Assembly: GCA_018350325.1 (NCBI GenBank)
Contig: JAEVLN010000005.1
Coordinates: forward strand, 3,942,393 to 4,006,392
Direction: 5' to 3'
DNA length: 64,000 nucleotides
From: Globodera rostochiensis
Taxonomy: Eukaryota > Nematoda > Chromadorea > Rhabditida > Heteroderidae
In this document: one piece after another, positions 21,035 through 32,283 of the stretch
Layout of the letters: each line of letters starts with the position of its first letter
Position numbering within the stretch: position 1 is the stretch's first letter
Notes under the pieces: model-generated
What the model was told of the DNA's origin: nothing
Database searches by the model: none
Seen by the model: only the letters and a program-made list of their open reading frames with translations
Made by a program: the position numbers and the translations under genes

Positions 21035-21105
21035 CCAAATTCTTTTTTCCATTTATATATTTTTCGCGATTGACTTTTAAATGTTTAGCAATTTTTTATT
21101 CCGTT
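21035..21105 (-). pseudogene. Isolated fragment of SVH module 1
   Basis: On the minus strand the bases encode KIAKHLKVNRKxYKWKKEFG-like sequence with a one-base deletion (CGCGAAAAATAT). Nothing else of the gene is nearby. Confidence 0.6.
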
Positions 21106-21278
21106 CCATATTCATAATATAATGCTAGTTTCTGAGTTCAAAAAAGATTTTAAAATATAAACAAAAGTCATTTATTCGAGAGAGAGGAATGGGGAGAGGT
21201 GAACGGTGAGAAAGGAAAAAGAGGGCGGAAAAGGAGCGAAAAACTTACTCTCCCCCCCCCCCCCCCCTCCAATTCATT

Positions 21279-21398
21279 TCAGAACAGGTGGCGTCGTGCG
21301 CGACTTGGGCAGAGTGGGCGACAGTCATTACTTCATCGAGATTCGCCCAACTGTTTGTGGAGTTGGGCACAGAATTGCACTTCGACAAAAATTGAGCG
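21279..21398 (+). CDS. Possible internal exon of an unassigned gene
   Basis: ATTTCAG precedes and GGTAAATTC follows an open segment encoding GGVVRDLGRVGDSHYFIEIR and then PTVCGVGHRIALRQKLSG. Acceptor and donor look acceptable, and the GC content is clearly above the flanks. No adjacent exon could be identified; the ORF downstream (21423-21743) is AT-rich and unconvincing. It may be a stranded exon carried by rearrangement. Family not recognised. Confidence 0.35.
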
Positions 21399-22065
21399 GG
21401 TAAATTCTTATGCATTGGTTTTTTGAATGGTGTAAATTTAGTAAAAGCGCAGAAGTGTTTGGTAATGTCAATTCAGCAAACCCACTTACAATTAAACTTT
21501 CTGATGCTCTCATTATCAAGGAAGGATAGTGAGAGCGGTTTTACTTACGAGAGTGTTTTTTGCACAAGTTTTTCCTTTGTTTTAGAGAGTCTAGTTTCAA
21601 ATTCAACCGGGCACATTCATAACGTCAATGTTTTTGATCACAACTACTCAATTAATTTGATCGATCCCATTTCTCTATACATGTTCGAATTTGGTTTTCT
21701 ATTAATTTCTAGAAGTTTTTTCTTCGTTTTTTCCGTACATTAATTAGTGAACCCCAAAAACTTTTTCAATTACGACAGAGGCCGCACTATTTGGCCAAAA
21801 CGCAACTTCCCAATCACTACAAGCTGCTGAAGCTGACAGAGAATTGGCCAATGACACGTTACTATATTCAATCATTTATTTTGTATCATTTTTTATCGCG
21901 CATTACCAAAATGCTTATCGTTTGTTAAAGAAAATTTAAAAAAAATCTAATTTTCAAAATTAGGCGAAATGGTACTTTTTGGCTGTGAAGGCAAAATGGT
22001 ACGTAGGCGGGTATTTTTGGCTTTGTAGGCGAAGTGGTACATAGGCGAAATGCAGCCGCGCCGTC

Positions 22066-22523
22066 TTAGTAATGTTTCTTCATTTCGATTAGCATCATTA
22101 TCGTATAGCAAATCAAATCTTTGATCGCTCTATCAATGAGCACAAATTTTTTCTTGCGTTTTTCACTCAGCCCTCTTGTCGGATCAAGCTCGTAAGGCTT
22201 GATTCTGTTTTTCTGGTATTCCTCTTCCAATTTTGTGCGGTGATAAATTGTATAAATATAATTTTGAAATAATAAGATAATTTGGCTTTAATTTTTCATA
22301 ACGGTCACTTGGAAAGTGGCGGGTGCAATGCTGTAAAACGCTGTCTAAAAGCGAGGTGCCATCCTTCCATTGCATTATTAGTCCTATGTAGGTTTTCAAA
22401 AGTTGAGTCGCAAAAAGATAAGTGCTTAAAAAATCTGAGAGGGCGCGACAGCTCTGAATTTGACGAACGTTTGAAAGTAGTCAAAATTGGTAATGCTTGA
22501 TGAGGAGCAAGTGCCCGCAACAA
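22066..22523 (-). pseudogene. MULE-type transposase C-terminal remnant
   Basis: The minus strand reads HRTNNAMEGWHLAFRQRF (about 22360-22306), the conserved 'RTNN..EGWH..F' block near the end of MULE transposase domains, then after a shift KLEEEYQKNRIKPYELDPTR and KKKFVLIDRAIKDLICYTIM to a TAA at 22066. The catalytic DDE region is not visible. The preceding part (up to 22523) is only weakly similar. Confidence 0.7.
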
Positions 22524-22539
22524 TCGTATCCATCCAGGA

Positions 22540-23094
22540 CTTCGTCAATTTGTAAGAACGAAAGAACAGACACGGATCTGTCTGACTTTGTAAATCCTGC
22601 ACACTACTGAGAGGTGCTTTAAATGAAACGTTATCTCTCTCGTTACTTGTATCTCTCTACCATTGTCTCCGCCTTTACCACACTATTTTGTCTTCATTAC
22701 TGAACAAACCGTAACTTGATCAGTTTTGAACGGAAACGGTCAAACTTTTTTTGTTTAGTTAGTTTTAAAGCTGGATTTGATCATATATAATTTATTCAAA
22801 CAAATTTAAAATTACAAAATTTAATTTGTTTAATTTTTGTTGAAAATTGATCATACTGTAGCTTGATCAGTTTTGATCAGAAACGAACAAACTTTTTTTG
22901 TTCGACTCAGCCAAAATCACACAGTCTGATCACTTTGGACAAATGGAATTTCTTCAAAGGAAAAAAAGCTAGTCCATTGTGCCTAAGGGGGGGGGGGGGT
23001 GCCGATTGGCAATAGTATCACGCATATTATTTTAACATTTTTTTCGAATGTTGAAATTTCCGGAAAGCGGAATTCCGGCTCTCAAAAAAGGGCT
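22540..23094. other. No gene seen
   Basis: AT-rich sequence with two related segments ending CTTGATCAGTTTTGA (near 22711 and 22864), a short SVH repeat scrap (CTGATCACTTTGGACAAATG, 22927-22946) and a G-run at 22988-22998. Confidence 0.4.
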
Positions 23095-23170
23095 GGAATT
23101 GCTCATATGGCGCCGATAAAAATTTTTTTGGCAGAATTGGCGCCGCTGGTAATTTTGGCATTTTGGCCCC
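23095..23170 (+). repeat. 75-bp repeat, left of SVH copy 8
   Basis: GCTCATATGGCGCCGATAAA through TTTTGGCCCCGT recurs in the same orientation at 24645-24715, so the pair brackets the SVH gene between them. Confidence 0.65.
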
Positions 23171-23329
23171 GTAAATTAACCGGATGCCAGCTGGTTTTTT
23201 GGCATTCAGTTACATCCCGGGGGATTGTCCGTTATTTTTTATCAATAGTTTACTAAATTTGCAAATTTTTGTTTTAATTGCATTTTGTTGTTTATCCATA
23301 GAAATGCCAAAATATAGAAAAATATGCAT

Positions 23330-24293
23330 TCAATTACTCCCCAAATTCGAGTTCCCAATTTTCTGAACATTTATTTGCGAGACATTCTCTTCCACAGAAT
23401 ATCCATTGACAGAATTTGGATGAAAATGATGTCGTTTAAATTGTCTTTTCCATCTATACAAAGCGTCTCTTCCAATTTTCAACATTTTGGCAATGTCCCC
23501 GTCCCTAATTTTAGGCGTTTGGTCCTTAATTTCATAATAATGTTTCATCAATTTCTTTTGTTCGCTGTGGGAGTGTTTATGTTGTGGTGCTGTAAAGAAT
23601 TTTTAATTAATAAAAATAAATTAATAAAATTGAGTCGAAATACTCACTGGTTTGGCCAAGTTCACTTTTCCAACTGTAAATTGTTCTAAAATTGAGGCCC
23701 AATTCTTTTGCGACAGTTTCATCAATTTCGTGCTTATAAGAGTTTTTGACTCCGGCCCGCGTTAACTCGGCTTTTCTCTGATCAAATTTCTCTATCAAAT
23801 TTTTTCGACCAGTTCTTTTCTTCTCAAGGTTATGCATTTTTTGACTTAGGCCAAATTCTTTTTTCCATTTATATATTTTTTTGCGACTGACTTTTAAATG
23901 TTTAACAATATTATTTTCAATTTGAGTCCATTCTTTTGCCGAAAATTTTCCATTTTGCTTAAATTCGTTTTTCATTACTTGGAATTTGTCGACAATTTTA
24001 CGTCTTCGCTCATCTTCAGCAATATTTTCGTCTGTAGAAATTTCTTCGTCATTTTTGGCATTATCAGAGTGATCAGACTCTGTGAGAGGAGGATTCTGAT
24101 CAGTTGAATCGGGTCCAATTTGTTCAAGCGTTAATTTATCCCATTCTTTAGCTTTATCATTGTCCCACCAGCCTTCTCCGAATATTTCATCAATAATTTT
24201 GAGTGGCTTTTCCTCCAATTGTACGGATTCGGCTTTGTCCAGTGAATTTGTTGCAAAGAATAGCACCAAAATTAAAATCCAAAACTCTTCCAT
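23330..24293 (-). CDS. SVH copy 8: secreted HTH-like protein with almost no repeat, 301 aa
   Basis: Exon 1 is 24293-23648, the intron 23647-23590 and exon 2 23589-23330, giving 302 codons with the stop. The N-terminus is of the LTLEQ subtype (VQLEEKPLKIIDEIFGEGWW). Only one repeat unit remains, with DST replacing NST, so this copy has lost its sequon. A longer acidic linker (DNAKNDEEISTDENIAEDE) leads to modules at about 95-150, 157-215 and 223-280. A KKRTGRKN insertion-like stretch separates modules 1 and 2. The exon 2 tail ends NVQKIGNSNLGSN. The upstream start lacks a clear TATAAA but keeps ATTCTAATTTAGAG-type sequence. Confidence 0.78.
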
Positions 24294-24644
24294 TATATCT
24301 AAAATAATTCTAATTTAGAGAGAAGAATTTGAAATTCCTTATTTTATTAAACTTACCATAAATTATATTCTTTAATAATTATTTCACCCGAATCAATATT
24401 CCTGACATCTCATAAAATTTTTCCTAACCTTTTGAACCGGGACCAAATCAATAAATATTCCTGACATTTCATAAATATTTTCCTACTAATTGTCATCATT
24501 TTTATGCAACTGGCAATCGACTGTGATAGCCAAATGAAAATATATTATGCACTAGAGATGTTAACTCGATGCCCAAAAAAATTTCCGGACCGAAGCCGGT
24601 GGTACTGAACTGTCCAATTAATGCTAGGACTTAATCATCCATTG

Positions 24645-24715
24645 CTCATATGGCACCAATCAAAATTTTTTTGTTAGTTTGGCGCCGCTCGTAATTTGGA
24701 CATTTTGACCCCGTT
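24645..24715 (+). repeat. 75-bp repeat, right of SVH copy 8
   Basis: Direct copy of 23095-23170 with scattered substitutions (GCTCATATGGCACCAATCAA ... TTTTGACCCCGT). Confidence 0.6.
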
Positions 24716-24779
24716 ATGCACTTTTTAATTGCAAATCCTTCAAGAAGATGTGATGAATTTATTTCAAAAAATTCTTGTT

Positions 24780-24965
24780 TTGCTCCCATTTTAATTAAAA
24801 AATATTTTAAAACTATTTAAACATTTTTAATTGGGGGAAGATTATGTGAGTATAGGAAAATGATAAATTAGTATTGCACTCAAGCAGATTTGAACCCGTC
24901 ACAACATTAGAATTGTAAGGAAGAAAAACCACTAAGACACCAAACCACTCGGTAATTTGTACTTG
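24780..24965 (-). repeat. tRNA-derived SINE, minus orientation
   Basis: On the minus strand ACCGAGTGGTTTGGTGTC (A-box region, about 24953-24936) is followed by GGTTCAAATCTGC (B-box, about 24896-24884), then a T-rich/A-rich body. No acceptor-stem pairing. Confidence 0.55.
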
Positions 24966-25349
24966 TACATAAAAATAATTAAAATTTGCTTGTCAAAACG
25001 AGTGAAAATTTGGCCAAAACGAAACATTTTCTTGATAAAACACCCAAAAATCATTGCCTTTTTCCAATAAAAATACACCGCCAAAAAGTGCTTGTTATTT
25101 TTCAAAATTTTCATAGCATAAAGTGTATAAACAATAAAATTCGGACTAATTTACAACCCAAATTTTGGCACTTTTTAGTTCGTATTAGCCTATTTTAAGG
25201 TCATAATTTGGTGCTTTACCCAAAATTTTCATTGGCCCAACTCGACGTTTTTTTGACCCGCTAAACACGAATATGACCTTTAAATTTACAAATTCGTAAT
25301 CACTCATCAATAACCTTCTTCAGACAACGGGCCTATGAATGGTTGGCAT

Positions 25350-25727
25350 CTGCGTTATTAGATTTTTAAGTTTTGTTTTTATAAAATAATAAAATTATGG
25401 CGCACCCTACCAAATCCATGCAAGTCACGCCCCATAACTTTCTTCATATTCGTCTCACGCAAAAATCGTTTATATATTCGTGCTCAGCTCGGTGCGGGGA
25501 ATCGAACAGTATATAATAAAGTAAAATATCATTTTATGCCTAAGATATCCGTCTATATATCTCATAGATCAATAATTTTGGGTTGGCAGAAATTTGGACG
25601 CCATATTATTGATTTTCTGAGTGTTTCCAAAAGATTTTTCATTTATTTGAGCTGCTAAAACAATTCACCACTTTCGTTTTTATTTATTTACAAATATTCA
25701 TATTACCCCCAACAAATTTATCTAAAG
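25350..25727 (+). promoter_or_regulatory. Class B 5' region of SVH copy 9
   Basis: TATGCCTAAGATATCCGTCT, ATTATTGATTTTCTGAGTG, AAAAGATTTTTCATTTAT and CACCACTTTCGTTTTTATTT appear in this order and recur upstream of the genes at 56813 and, partly, 29377 and 62648. It shares nothing with the class A region. This copy carries about 110 extra bases (about 25395-25515) relative to the 56.9-kb copy. Confidence 0.6.
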
Positions 25728-26012
25728 ATGAAAGAGTTTTGGATTTTAATTTTTGTGTCATTTTTTACAACAAATTCACTGGACAAAGCCGAATCCGTAA
25801 AATTGGAACTCAAAACATTTGATGAAATATTCGGAGAAGGTTTGTGGGAGAAAGGTGAAGCCGAAGATTTGAAAACGCCGGCGCCAACAAACTTTGGACA
25901 AATGTCCATCACCAAATCGACCGACGGAACACCCAAATTGGACAAATTGAACCCAATTCAACTGATCAGAATCTTCCTCTCACAGGGTCTGAGCAGTCTG
26001 GACAAAATGAAA
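25728..26012 (+). pseudogene. SVH copy 9: truncated, frameshifted
   Basis: The reading starts MKEFWILIFVSFFTTNSL and stays in frame through FDEIFGEGLW and PAPTNFGQ. One A is missing in GGACAAATGTCC, which shifts translation into the alternative frame of the repeats (LDKLNPIQLIRIF). Homology ends after one repeat unit and CTGGACAAA. No modules follow. Confidence 0.75.
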
Positions 26013-26637
26013 AAAAGTGTTGCCTTTAAAAAAAAATCGCTTACACAGTCAGGATGCGAACTCCCTCCCAACCAATCCCTAGGCTAACCACAACAAGGCT
26101 TCGACGTTTTTTCTTTCGTTTTTCAAGAAGATTTCTAAGTCGGGGTTCCCGGTTTTTAAATTTTTGTGGTGCACAGGGCGGTGGTCTTGCTAACTATTAG
26201 ACAAAATATCAATCTTTTAAAGAGTGCACCAAAGTAATACATGGCCTAGTTTGTGGGTGCCACTTAACGGTAAATTCCACGTATAACAATTAATAACAAC
26301 ATAACTTAAAAAATTTAATAGAAATAAATTTTAGGAAAATAATAGAAATAAATTTTAGGAAAATTTTAATAGAAATGAATTTTTAGAATCGATATGTTTA
26401 GGAAAAATCACCATTTCTTGTGTTCGGGTTTCAATTTTGGTCTCGGGCAACGCTGAAAAGTTGCTAACTTGCAATTGTTTTTGTAGGAGCTGTGAGGTAT
26501 CGCTTTGCAATTGTGGCAAGATTGGGGATGCTATCCTCATTTTTTCCACCAATCCAACGGGTCCAACCTGTCCAATCAAATTGGCACAGCTGAACCTTTT
26601 GAAATCTTCAAAGAATCGAGTTATGTAACTAAATTAG
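26013..26637. other. No gene seen
   Basis: AT-rich DNA with a 30-base direct repeat (AATAGAAATAAATTTTAGGA, 26310-26365). The short reading frames at 26437-26628 and 26355-26579 overlap on opposite strands and have no recognisable features. Confidence 0.4.
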
Positions 26638-26850
26638 TCAATAACCGGGGACGGTCCCGCGTAAAGTCACATGTTTTGGCACGTGTCTTCACACCTCTTT
26701 GAAGTTTTTCCGCCTTGGGGGATGGTAATGAGATGACAGTCAAAAAAGGGAAGAGGGGGGGGGGGAAGTGAGGGTAAGGTCGATGCACGAAGGAAGTTGT
26801 GCTATTTTCTCTCTTTCTTTTCCCATAAGTCAGAGTCAAATGGTGATGAG

Positions 26851-27879
26851 TAGTGCTCGGCACGATACGATATTTCGATAAAAATATCGCGATATATCGC
26901 GATATTTATATCGAAATATCGTTCGATATATCGTATCGGAAAAATGTTAGGAATTCGATATTTTTCGATATCGATATTTTATCGAAATATCGTTCGATAT
27001 ATCGTATCGAAAAGTTAAAATATCGCGATATTTTATCGCGTTTGTTCACTCAAAAAATGTATCACAATTTTAATGGATTATATTGATTTACAGTTTGAAT
27101 TTTGTTTGAGACATACTTTTGACAAACAATTTCAGTTCTTTTTTAGTGGGGCCAACCAATTATATCCACAGCTTAGTGGGATGTCTTTTCGGTGAGTTGA
27201 ACTTTTCGTCTGGGTTCTAACCCTCTTGACTGGAAGCAATTATTTTTCTTTCGCCTCTTGTCACCTACACTTCCCTGATTAATAAAATTTTTAAAATAAA
27301 TTTTTTAATAATTTCAATTAAAATACGCGCAAAAGACAAATTTTTTTAAAAATTCATCGCATTTTTTGCATTTTTTCTTCAAATTTTAACAAAGGTTGCC
27401 AATTTTTGTAAAAATTCCCACGCCGGCGCCTATCGGCACCGCCGGACATCCTCCACTCTCATGTAAACCAATTTGTTTTGAAAATTTTTCCGATCCCAAA
27501 ATGCTTAATTTTGCAAAAAATGTTGGTGAAATTTCATTTACAAAAGCCCAAAATTTTCCGACGCGCCTGTCGGCATCGTCGGGCTCTCACGATTTTCTTT
27601 AAAAGGATGGATTCTTATAGTGGAGTTGAAGAGTTAAAAATTTGAACTTTTTATTGTTGCGTTTTTATGACTTTTTTTGCATATTAGTCAAAAAAAAAAT
27701 TTGCGAAAAATATCGCGATATATCGGTTTTTTTTTCGATATTTTTCGATACCGATATTTTATCGAAATATCGTTCGATATATCGTATCGGAAAATTGTTA
27801 GGAATTCGATATTTTTCGATACCGATATTTTATCGAAATATCGTTCGATATATCGTATCGATGCCATTGCCGAGCACTA
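26851..27879. mobile_element. 1029-bp hAT-type element nested in the 2.5-kb element
   Basis: Perfect 12-bp inverted ends TAGTGCTCGGCA and TGCCGAGCACTA are flanked by GTGATGAG (left) and GTGATGAT (right), a 7/8 target duplication. Both halves are filled with the palindromic motif ATCGAAATATCGTTCGATAT. A SINE sits in the middle. Confidence 0.8.
27160..27600 (+). repeat. tRNA-derived SINE with palindromic tail, inside the hAT-type element
   Basis: GCTTAGTGGGATGTC (27171 on) and GGTTCTAACCC (27213-27223) form the tRNA-like head. ATTAATAAAATTTTTAAAAT, GTAAAAATTCCCACGCCGGC and GCCTATCGGCACCGCCGGAC follow in the same order as in 18425-18850. Confidence 0.6.
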
Positions 27880-28375
27880 GTGATGATGAGGGGGGGGGGG
27901 GGGGTGGCAAAGACAAGCGATGAATAGGTGACAAAAGAATGTTTTGATAAATAAAGTGAAAATTTTTTAAATTAATGGCAATAAAGTTTAAATTTATAAA
28001 AAATAATGATATTGATGAATTAAAGATTATTCTGCTCGATGATATGTGAAAGTTCAAAAAAAAAATGGTGAATGACATAGAAAGGATTAAAAGACAGGAA
28101 GGCGCTCAGAATAAAGAAAAATGAGTGACTTCCCCAATGCACACCCAACGATATTTAAATGAAAGAAAATTGGAAACATTTTCAATTAATATTGTATATC
28201 TAATTTAATTTCAAACAATTATTTAGAAAATTTAACTATGCCGGACTGGCGGTTTGTGCGACGACTGCCGGCGAAAAAAACTCGTGCGTGATGTGAAGGA
28301 AGAAGCCGTGCGCAAATGTCGCGGCGACTTCCATCACCCACGATATACGCGCTAAAGCTGCGCGACCCAGAACTG

Positions 28376-28615
28376 TATAAAAAGCCTATAGAGGCGTAAC
28401 GTCTGTTGTCAACAGTGGTTGATGGTAAGCGCAATAAAATTGATTTAAAATCTAAAAAGAAAAATTATTTAAAGGCCGTTAAAAACCGTGAGCACCGAAA
28501 CGTGTTGCATAACATTCTATTTATCTCGTTGAATGGGAATGCTGCACAGCCGATTATGGTTGGGGAGTTGGGCGTACGTACTTACGCCGAGATTGATGAC
28601 ATTGTAAGAAAATAA
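28376..28615 (+). other. Small ORF with a TATA-like element inside the 2.5-kb element
   Basis: TATAAAAAG at about 28376 precedes an open frame (28406-28615; no ATG at its start, the first codon being TTG) encoding STVVDGKRNKIDLKSKKKNY at one end and PIMVGELGVRTYAEIDDIVR at the other. The N-terminal half is strongly basic, the C-terminal half mixed. It might be a captured exon or the residue of an element-encoded protein. I do not recognise it. Confidence 0.3.
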
Positions 28616-29376
28616 CCAATAAATTTAAAAAAATTTTTCAATAGCAGACAGAGATCGGATTTGGTGGCAGAAGAAAAAGAATAAAATTCGAACAAGCAGG
28701 AGCCAGCGGGCACCGGGGTGTAAAAACGTAACGTTGAATTTTGAATAATTTGTAGATTTTTTAAAATTTTAGTAAAAAAAATATCCAACGTAAATATTTA
28801 TTAAATCAAAAATTGATAAAATTTAATTGGCAAAAAAATAATAATTTTTTTTGAACAACAATATCGACAGGGTCAAAACATTCCTTTACCTGTGTAAAAA
28901 AATCAATATTGAATAAATTAGGAAATTTTTGGTCATCGTCCCACCCTCCATCCGTAAAAAAGTAAATATTTAAATAATAAAAAATTGAGTGAAAGCACAA
29001 CTTTCCTTCGTCTGTCATCTTCTTTAACCTCACTCCCTCCCCCTCTTCCCTATTTTCGACTGTCATCTCATTACTGTACCCCAATGGCGGCAAAACTTAA
29101 AAAAGGTGTGAAGACACTGCCAAAACACGTGTCTTCACGCGGGGCGGTCCCCGGTTATTGACTATTACTTTTGTCAAATTTGTTATAATTCGAACTCTTT
29201 TCCTATAATAATGTTTTTTTAATAATATTTAGTGATGAAAATATCGCATACTTATTGATTTTCTGAGTGACTCTCCAAAAGATTTTTAATATATTATCAT
29301 TTATTTGGGATTCACAATTTTAGTTATTCATTTTATTTACAATAAATTTATATAAATACCCAGGAATTATCATAAA

Positions 29377-30353
29377 ATGAACGAGTTTTGGATTTTAATT
29401 TTGGTGCCATTCATTGCAACAAATTCACTCGACAAAGCCGAAACCGTACAAATGGAGGAAACGCCACTAAATCCAATAGATGAAATATTCGGAGAAGGCT
29501 GGTGGGACAATGACTAAGCCGAAGAATGGCATAAATTAACGCTGGAACAAAATGCCCTTACCAAATCGACCGACAGAACACCCAAATTGGACAAATTGAA
29601 TCCAATTCAACTGATCAGAATCCTCCTCTCACAGAGTCTGATCACTTTGGACCAATTGAACCCAATTCAACTGATCAGAATCAACCTCTCACAGAGTCTG
29701 ATCACTCTGATAATGCTGAAGATGAGCGAAAACGTAAAATTATCGACAAATTCCACGCCATAAAAGAAGAATTAAAGCAAAAAGGAAAATTTCCTTGGAA
29801 AGAAAGAAATCAAATTGAGAAAGAAATTGCTAAACATTTAAAAGTCAATAGCTCAAAAATATATAAATGGAAAAAAGAATTTGGCATAAGTCGAAAAGTG
29901 TCCTATGAAAAAGAAGAACGTAAACATTTGGTAGAGAAATTTGATCGGAGAAAAACCGAGTTAAAGCATGCTGGACTCAAAAACTCTTATTCAAATCAAA
30001 TAACTAAAATTGTCGCAAAAGAATTGGGAGTAAGTGATACAACAATTTACAAGTGGAAACGTGAACTTGGCCAATCCAGTGAGAATTTTGATTTTATTAT
30101 TTTTTTATATTAATCAAATCCTTTTACAGCACCATATAAACATTCCTACAGCGAACAAAAGGAATTGTTGAAACGCTATTATGAAATTAGAGACAAAAAT
30201 TCTAAAATTAGTGACGGGGAAATTGCCAAAAAGTTCAAAATTAATGTCTGCACTTTGATTAGATGGAAAAAGCAATTTAAACGACAGCAATTTCATCCAA
30301 ATTCTGTCGATGAAAATTCTGTGGAAGAGAATTCCGCGGCAAGATGTTCATAA
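29377..30353 (+). pseudogene. SVH copy 10: nonsense and frameshift in exon 1, intact 3' half
   Basis: The start (MNEFWILILVPFIATNSL) is class B. TAA interrupts at GWWDND-stop (about 29515), where other copies have AAA, and a one-base deletion in CCTTACCAAATC shifts the frame before the repeats. After that, two 60-base repeat units, modules 1 and 2, the donor (exon end 30078), a 51-bp intron and exon 2 (30130 on) are all in frame. Exon 2 ends early at ENSAARCS. Damage confined to the N-terminal part suggests recent inactivation. Confidence 0.78.
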
Positions 30354-30644
30354 ATTGGGAATTCGAATTCGGGGAGTATTTGAATAAATTGTCATGATAA
30401 AAAAAAGTCAACAAAATAAAAGTTACTTAAAAATGAGATTATATGAATAACATTATTCAAAACGATTGAAGAGAATGTTTTTTTAAAAACATTTAGTTTA
30501 AAAAGAATATCTTCTGAATCTATGCAACTTGTTCTCTATTAACATAATAGTTTCTTAATTTTTTGAACTTTTTCTAATTTTTTTATTTTTTTAAAATTTT
30601 TAAAAATCTATAAAAAAAGGATTAGGCAGTTAGTGATTTTTATT

Positions 30645-30710
30645 TGTCCAGAGTGATCAGGCAGATTCTTCCATTTTCTTTGGACAATGAAACCTCTGAA
30701 TTTAGGGAAA
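30645..30710 (-). pseudogene. SVH scrap: start codon region fused to a repeat end
   Basis: The minus strand reads CTAAATTCAGAGGTT (class A leader), an ATG and MEES, then jumps directly to CTGATCACTCTGGACAAAT of the repeat unit. Only about 65 bases remain. Confidence 0.5.
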
Positions 30711-30779
30711 AATCCCATTATTATAAGAAAATTCGATTCTCAAACCCGACGTCGGGGTTTCATTCAACCCTATAAGTAA

Positions 30780-31064
30780 AGTATAAAATAAAAATTTTCA
30801 TTTTGGCATTTCACAATCGATCGCCATTTTTACAAATGATAGTTATTAGCAGGAAAAATGTTTATGAGATGTCTAGAATATTGATTTTGGCCCATTTAAT
30901 TGTGTGCTGTCATTTAATACTTTCAATAATTTTTTTTATCAAAGCTAAATAATATTATTAATATTTAAATATTTGTGAATATTTATCATAAAGGGAACTC
31001 TTTAGCACAAAAGTCAATGACAAATTTTCCATATCAAATTTTTGTTTAAATTATTAATTGGTCA
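30780..31064 (+). promoter_or_regulatory. Orphan class A SVH 5' region
   Basis: CACAATCGATCGCCATTTTT, GAGATGTCTAGAATATTGAT, TTGTGTGCTGTCATTTAATA, AAAGCTAAATAATATTATTA and TTGTTTAAATTATTAATTGG appear in the normal order, but the TATA box and coding region are absent; a TIR element begins at 31067. Confidence 0.6.
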
Positions 31065-31066
31065 TA

Positions 31067-31455
31067 ATCCTGCAGAATGGGTGACCGAATTTTTATTTTG
31101 GGTTTTTGAGCTAATAATAAAAATAAAAACTGTCAGTAAACTTTCGAAATTAGTGCTGAAAAAATTTGTTGGCAGTTGGAGAATCTGGGCGCAATTGGAT
31201 GTTTGATTCTGATCATTCGGTCTCTAATGGAAGCGATCGGTGTAAAATATCTCTCTTACCCAGAGATCACTTATTTATCAGAAATGTACTGATTCAGCTC
31301 GGCGTAGATCCGACAACATCTAAGATATGATTTTTTTTCAAAAAAGGTCAACAAAGGGAGCGCTGACCTAAAGATCGTTAGGCTTAGGCCTAAGCCTAAC
31401 AAACTCTATAAAAGCAGTTTTGGGTGATTAATTCGGGTCACCCATTTTGCAGGAT
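31067..31455. mobile_element. 389-bp Tc1/mariner-like MITE
   Basis: ATCCTGCAGAATGGGTGACC at the left and GGTCACCCATTTTGCAGGAT at the right are inverted copies (19 of 20), flanked by TA on both sides (31065-31066, 31456-31457). Confidence 0.75.
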
Positions 31456-32283
31456 TACCAATACGCGTACTCCTCAGTGTAAATTCCCCGGAATCTGGCC
31501 GTAATTCTCCCGTTTCCGATTATTTTGTATTGAAAACTCTGGATTCTTATGCTTCGGATGCGTTTTGAGCGAATTTGGCGTTGATTGGGTCTTTTTAAGA
31601 GCCGAATTGACGCATACGCGCATATTTGATAAAACTTTAGTGAATTGGAAAACGGACTATGGCCGCGGGTTGGTGGGGTTTCCTGAATTCCCGGGATTTT
31701 TTGAACGATTCTCGGCTCCGAAGAATGTGCCGACTTTTTCGCCAAAATCAACTTTTCCTGTAGTGACCGGTTTCTTTTCCGTTTTTGAAAGGGATAAACA
31801 TGCCTGAATTTGTGAGCCAACACTTTCCTTGCCTTTCGGTTTGTGTCTTCCCCCCCCCAAGAAGAAATACCACTAAATTCTTTAGTTGGTCCCTTTCCGT
31901 TGCCACCAATCTAAGCTGATCTTCCAACGCCCGCTGCCATTGCTTTTTGGGCCTTCCCTATCACCTTGATCTGCATATAACCTCCCCTATTTTTCCGAAC
32001 TCCATCCGTCCGTGCGCCTCTCCATTGCAGTAAAAAAGTCCGTTATTGCCGCTCTGCCTTCGGTGCCGCTCAATGTCGGCAATTTTAGGTTTTGGACTCC
32101 TGTTACCGTTTGAAGCATTGATTATCATCAAATCTTTTAAATTCTTTTGAATGTAACAGTTATTTCAAAATCAATTTTAAACAAAGTAATAAAAAAAGTT
32201 TATAAATGTCAAAAAATATTAAAATCATTAAATATCAAATTGTTTTTTCCAAATCGTTGACCATTCATTCAAATACTTCCCGA
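31456..32283. other. No gene seen
   Basis: Overlapping frames on both strands (31455-31823 minus, 31565-31807 plus) have no recognisable domain. 31840-32120 is GC-richer but full of stops. 32130-32280 begins the reversed 3' flank of the next SVH fragment. Confidence 0.35.

Larger units (their letters stand above)
26638..29162. mobile_element. 2.5-kb DNA element with about 200-bp inverted ends
   Basis: GTCAATAACCGGGGACGGTC at the left matches the complement of the right end (GTCAATAACCGGGGACCGCC), and the similarity continues through CACGTGTCTTCACACC, TAATGAGATGACAGTC and GGGAAGAGGGGG to about 26830 on the left and 28980 on the right. TA on both sides is a possible target duplication. The element holds a nested hAT-type insertion, a SINE and one small ORF. 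No transposase is recognisable, so it would be non-autonomous. Confidence 0.65.
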
